From positions 868,001-932,000 of the forward strand of contig CAJQUW010015437.1 of NCBI GenBank assembly GCA_907163375.1: a stretch of DNA of 64,000 nucleotides. The letters run 5' to 3'. This DNA comes from Prostheceraeus crozeri. Lineage: Eukaryota > Platyhelminthes > Polycladida > Euryleptidae. Positions 62,869-64,000 of this stretch are shown one piece after another. Each line of letters begins with the position of its first letter. Within the stretch, counting starts at the first letter, position 1. The notes beneath the pieces were generated by a model. That model saw nothing but the letters and a program-made list of their open reading frames with translations, was not told where the DNA came from and made no database searches. The position numbers were made by a program, and so were the translations under genes.

Positions 62869-64000
62869 ATGTCTTCGCTTATCGAAAATAAATTTAGATT
62901 AGATGATCCCCCGTTCACCAGTTACAATCAAAAAAAGAATGACTATATAAGAATTGCTATGAATCCCGGATCTTCCAGTAGAGTAAACACTGGAGGAGAT
63001 TTAATCTTTGAAGTTGATAATCAGCAGAGTTATTTATATTTACCTGATTCATTTTTACACTGTGAATATTCTCTATATAGTGATGCTAATTTTACAACAC
63101 CATTACCAGATACCGATAATATTACACTAGAGAATAATTTTTTCCCAAGTTTATTTACACAAATGCGTTTAGATGTTGCAACTCAAAATATAGAAACAAT
63201 AAGTGATTCCCCAGGTGTAATTGATACAATGCTTAGATTTATAACAATTGGTGAAAATAATAAAAAGCATGAAATCGAAGGTTGGTTTCCTGATACTAAT
63301 GATGGTATAATTATTGATGATTTAACTCACGCTGGAACAGATGCCGCAGGAATTGCGAAAGATGTAGAAAATATTGCAAAACATTTAAATAAAACAAATA
63401 ATGATGCATATAAAGAAAGACGTGAATTTAACAAAAAAAGTAAACAGACAGTAAATTGGTCATTGTCTCCATTATTCGGATATTTAGATTATGATAAAAT
63501 ATCATATCAATTAAAATTTAAATTAATAATTCATCGTACAGCAAATAATGAATTAATCTTTTTTGGTAAAACTGGAAAAAAAGCATATTTAAAAATTGAT
63601 AGACTTGAATGGTGGATTAAGCATATTACTCCTAGTTTAGAGGTTGAAACAGCTATTGCAAAAAGATTAAATACTAACAAACCAATTCCAGTTAATTTTC
63701 TAAAGAGAACTGCTAGTTCAGTAACTTTTTCCGAACAAAGATTTAACTGGCATTTTACTAGAACTGCGAATACTCCAAGATATTTATTACTAACATTTCA
63801 AAGAAATAATTCTCCAAGTTTTGACAAGAACAACAATATTTTTCATATTAATACAATTCGAAGTTTACAAGTTTCATTAAATCAAACTCGATATCCAATT
63901 GATCCATTAAGATTCGATGATACCAATAATCAATTTATGGAAGGATATGATGCTTATAGAAATCTTTGTATAGAATTTGGAGTTGAACCACAATTAACTC
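62869..64000 (+). CDS. Major capsid protein (hexon-like double jelly roll), runs off window
   Basis: 377 codons are visible from ATG 62,869, open to the edge. Landmarks of the invertebrate Polinton hexon-like family are GGDLIFEVDNQQSYLYLPDS, ENNFFPSLFTQMRLDVATQN, IDTMLRFITIGENNKKHEIE, VNWSLSPLFGYLDYDKISYQ, LKFKLIIHRTANNELIFF, RLEWWIKHITPS, FNWHFTRTANTPRYLLLTFQ and SLQVSLNQTRYPID. The last two blocks are the most conserved. It should form the capsid shell. It is preceded by three tandem 24-bp AT-rich units (62,752-62,818) and by the protein VI-like gene in the same orientation. The whole visible part is open. Confidence 0.85.
   Translation, partial: MSSLIENKFRLDDPPFTSYNQKKNDYIRIAMNPGSSSRVNTGGDLIFEVDNQQSYLYLPDSFLHCEYSLYSDANFTTPLPDTDNITLENNFFPSLFTQMRLDVATQNIETISDSPGVIDTMLRFITIGENNKKHEIEGWFPDTNDGIIIDDLTHAGTDAAGIAKDVENIAKHLNKTNNDAYKERREFNKKSKQTVNWSLSPLFGYLDYDKISYQLKFKLIIHRTANNELIFFGKTGKKAYLKIDRLEWWIKHITPSLEVETAIAKRLNTNKPIPVNFLKRTASSVTFSEQRFNWHFTRTANTPRYLLLTFQRNNSPSFDKNNNIFHINTIRSLQVSLNQTRYPIDPLRFDDTNNQFMEGYDAYRNLCIEFGVEPQLT

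Larger units (their letters stand above)
48830..64000. mobile_element. Polinton/Maverick-type virus-like element, left and central part
   Basis: From about 48,830 composition becomes much more AT-rich and the DNA is gene-dense, with short spacers. The gene set names the family: protein-primed-type DNA polymerase B, packaging-type ATPase, penton-like minor capsid protein, protein VI-like protein and hexon-like major capsid protein. Integrase and cysteine protease are not in the window, and the right end lies beyond 64,000. The left end is a repeat-rich region (48,830-49,440), and its exact border and target duplication were not resolved. In the part seen it looks young and close to whole, with perhaps one or two breaks. 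The penton-like and major capsid genes lie 10 kb apart on opposite strands. Confidence 0.9.

Noticed and set aside
48830-64000. Bacterial or phage contamination
   Set aside because: The gene set is that of animal Polintons, and the left side runs without a break into DNA with host splice signals and host transposons.
1-64000. tRNA and rRNA genes
   Set aside because: I looked for tRNA box B-like sequences and rRNA blocks by eye and saw none that fold convincingly; a covariance search would be needed to be sure.

Overview
The window is from an animal (metazoan) nuclear genome. It has spliced genes with GT-AG introns, an intronless 7-transmembrane receptor gene, and a dense load of transposons typical of marine invertebrates: RTE and L2/CR1-like LINEs, Tc1/mariner, hAT, piggyBac and Ty3/gypsy relics. 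Nothing in the sequence fixes the phylum. The host DNA is AT-rich. The last 15 kb is much more AT-rich and holds a large virus-like element.

Layout. 1-1,165: RTE-type LINE tail. 3,845-7,320: nearly full-length RTE LINE with frame breaks. 7,480-9,870 (minus): L2/CR1-like LINE. 10,350-11,225: Ty3/gypsy fossil. 11,310-13,410: two unrelated piggyBac transposase remnants, one with its TTAA end. 13,895-16,720: hAT/DUF659-like transposase remnant split by a 2.2-kb non-autonomous transposon; a second copy of that transposon lies at 38,889-40,947. 17,938-18,903: intact class A GPCR. 19,593-21,597: hAT element with 6-bp target duplications. 24,872-26,276: mariner-type element. 33,008-36,785: IS630/Tc1-like element with terminal TTTCAG arrays, into which a Tc1 copy and a LINE tail have been inserted. 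40,948-42,844: another hAT remnant carrying a 260-bp near-perfect palindrome. 43,174-43,680: mariner fragment. 44,069-48,394 (minus): an unrecognised multi-exon host gene. The remaining stretches hold no gene I can support.

48,830 to the right edge: the left part of a Polinton/Maverick-type element. A minus-strand block encodes a packaging-type ATPase, a penton-like capsid protein, a conserved protein of unknown role, protein-primed-type DNA polymerase B, a polymerase-associated zinc-finger protein, a second ATPase, a membrane protein and Cys/His-rich zinc-finger proteins. A plus-strand block encodes a fibre-like coiled coil, a short paralogue of the unknown protein, a protein VI-like protein and the major capsid protein, which runs off the window. 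It looks young and close to whole in the part seen. Integrase and protease are not in view and may lie beyond the edge.

The most unusual signal is a set of short GC-rich palindromes, many built on a GCGAAGC core, scattered through this AT-rich element. They occur between genes and also in frame inside open genes. There they add small peptides such as SSRASP between conserved motifs of the polymerase and in two other proteins, or supply the last codons and the stop of two more. This resembles the coding-sequence palindromic elements described from Rickettsia. I know of no description of it in a Polinton, though I could not search.
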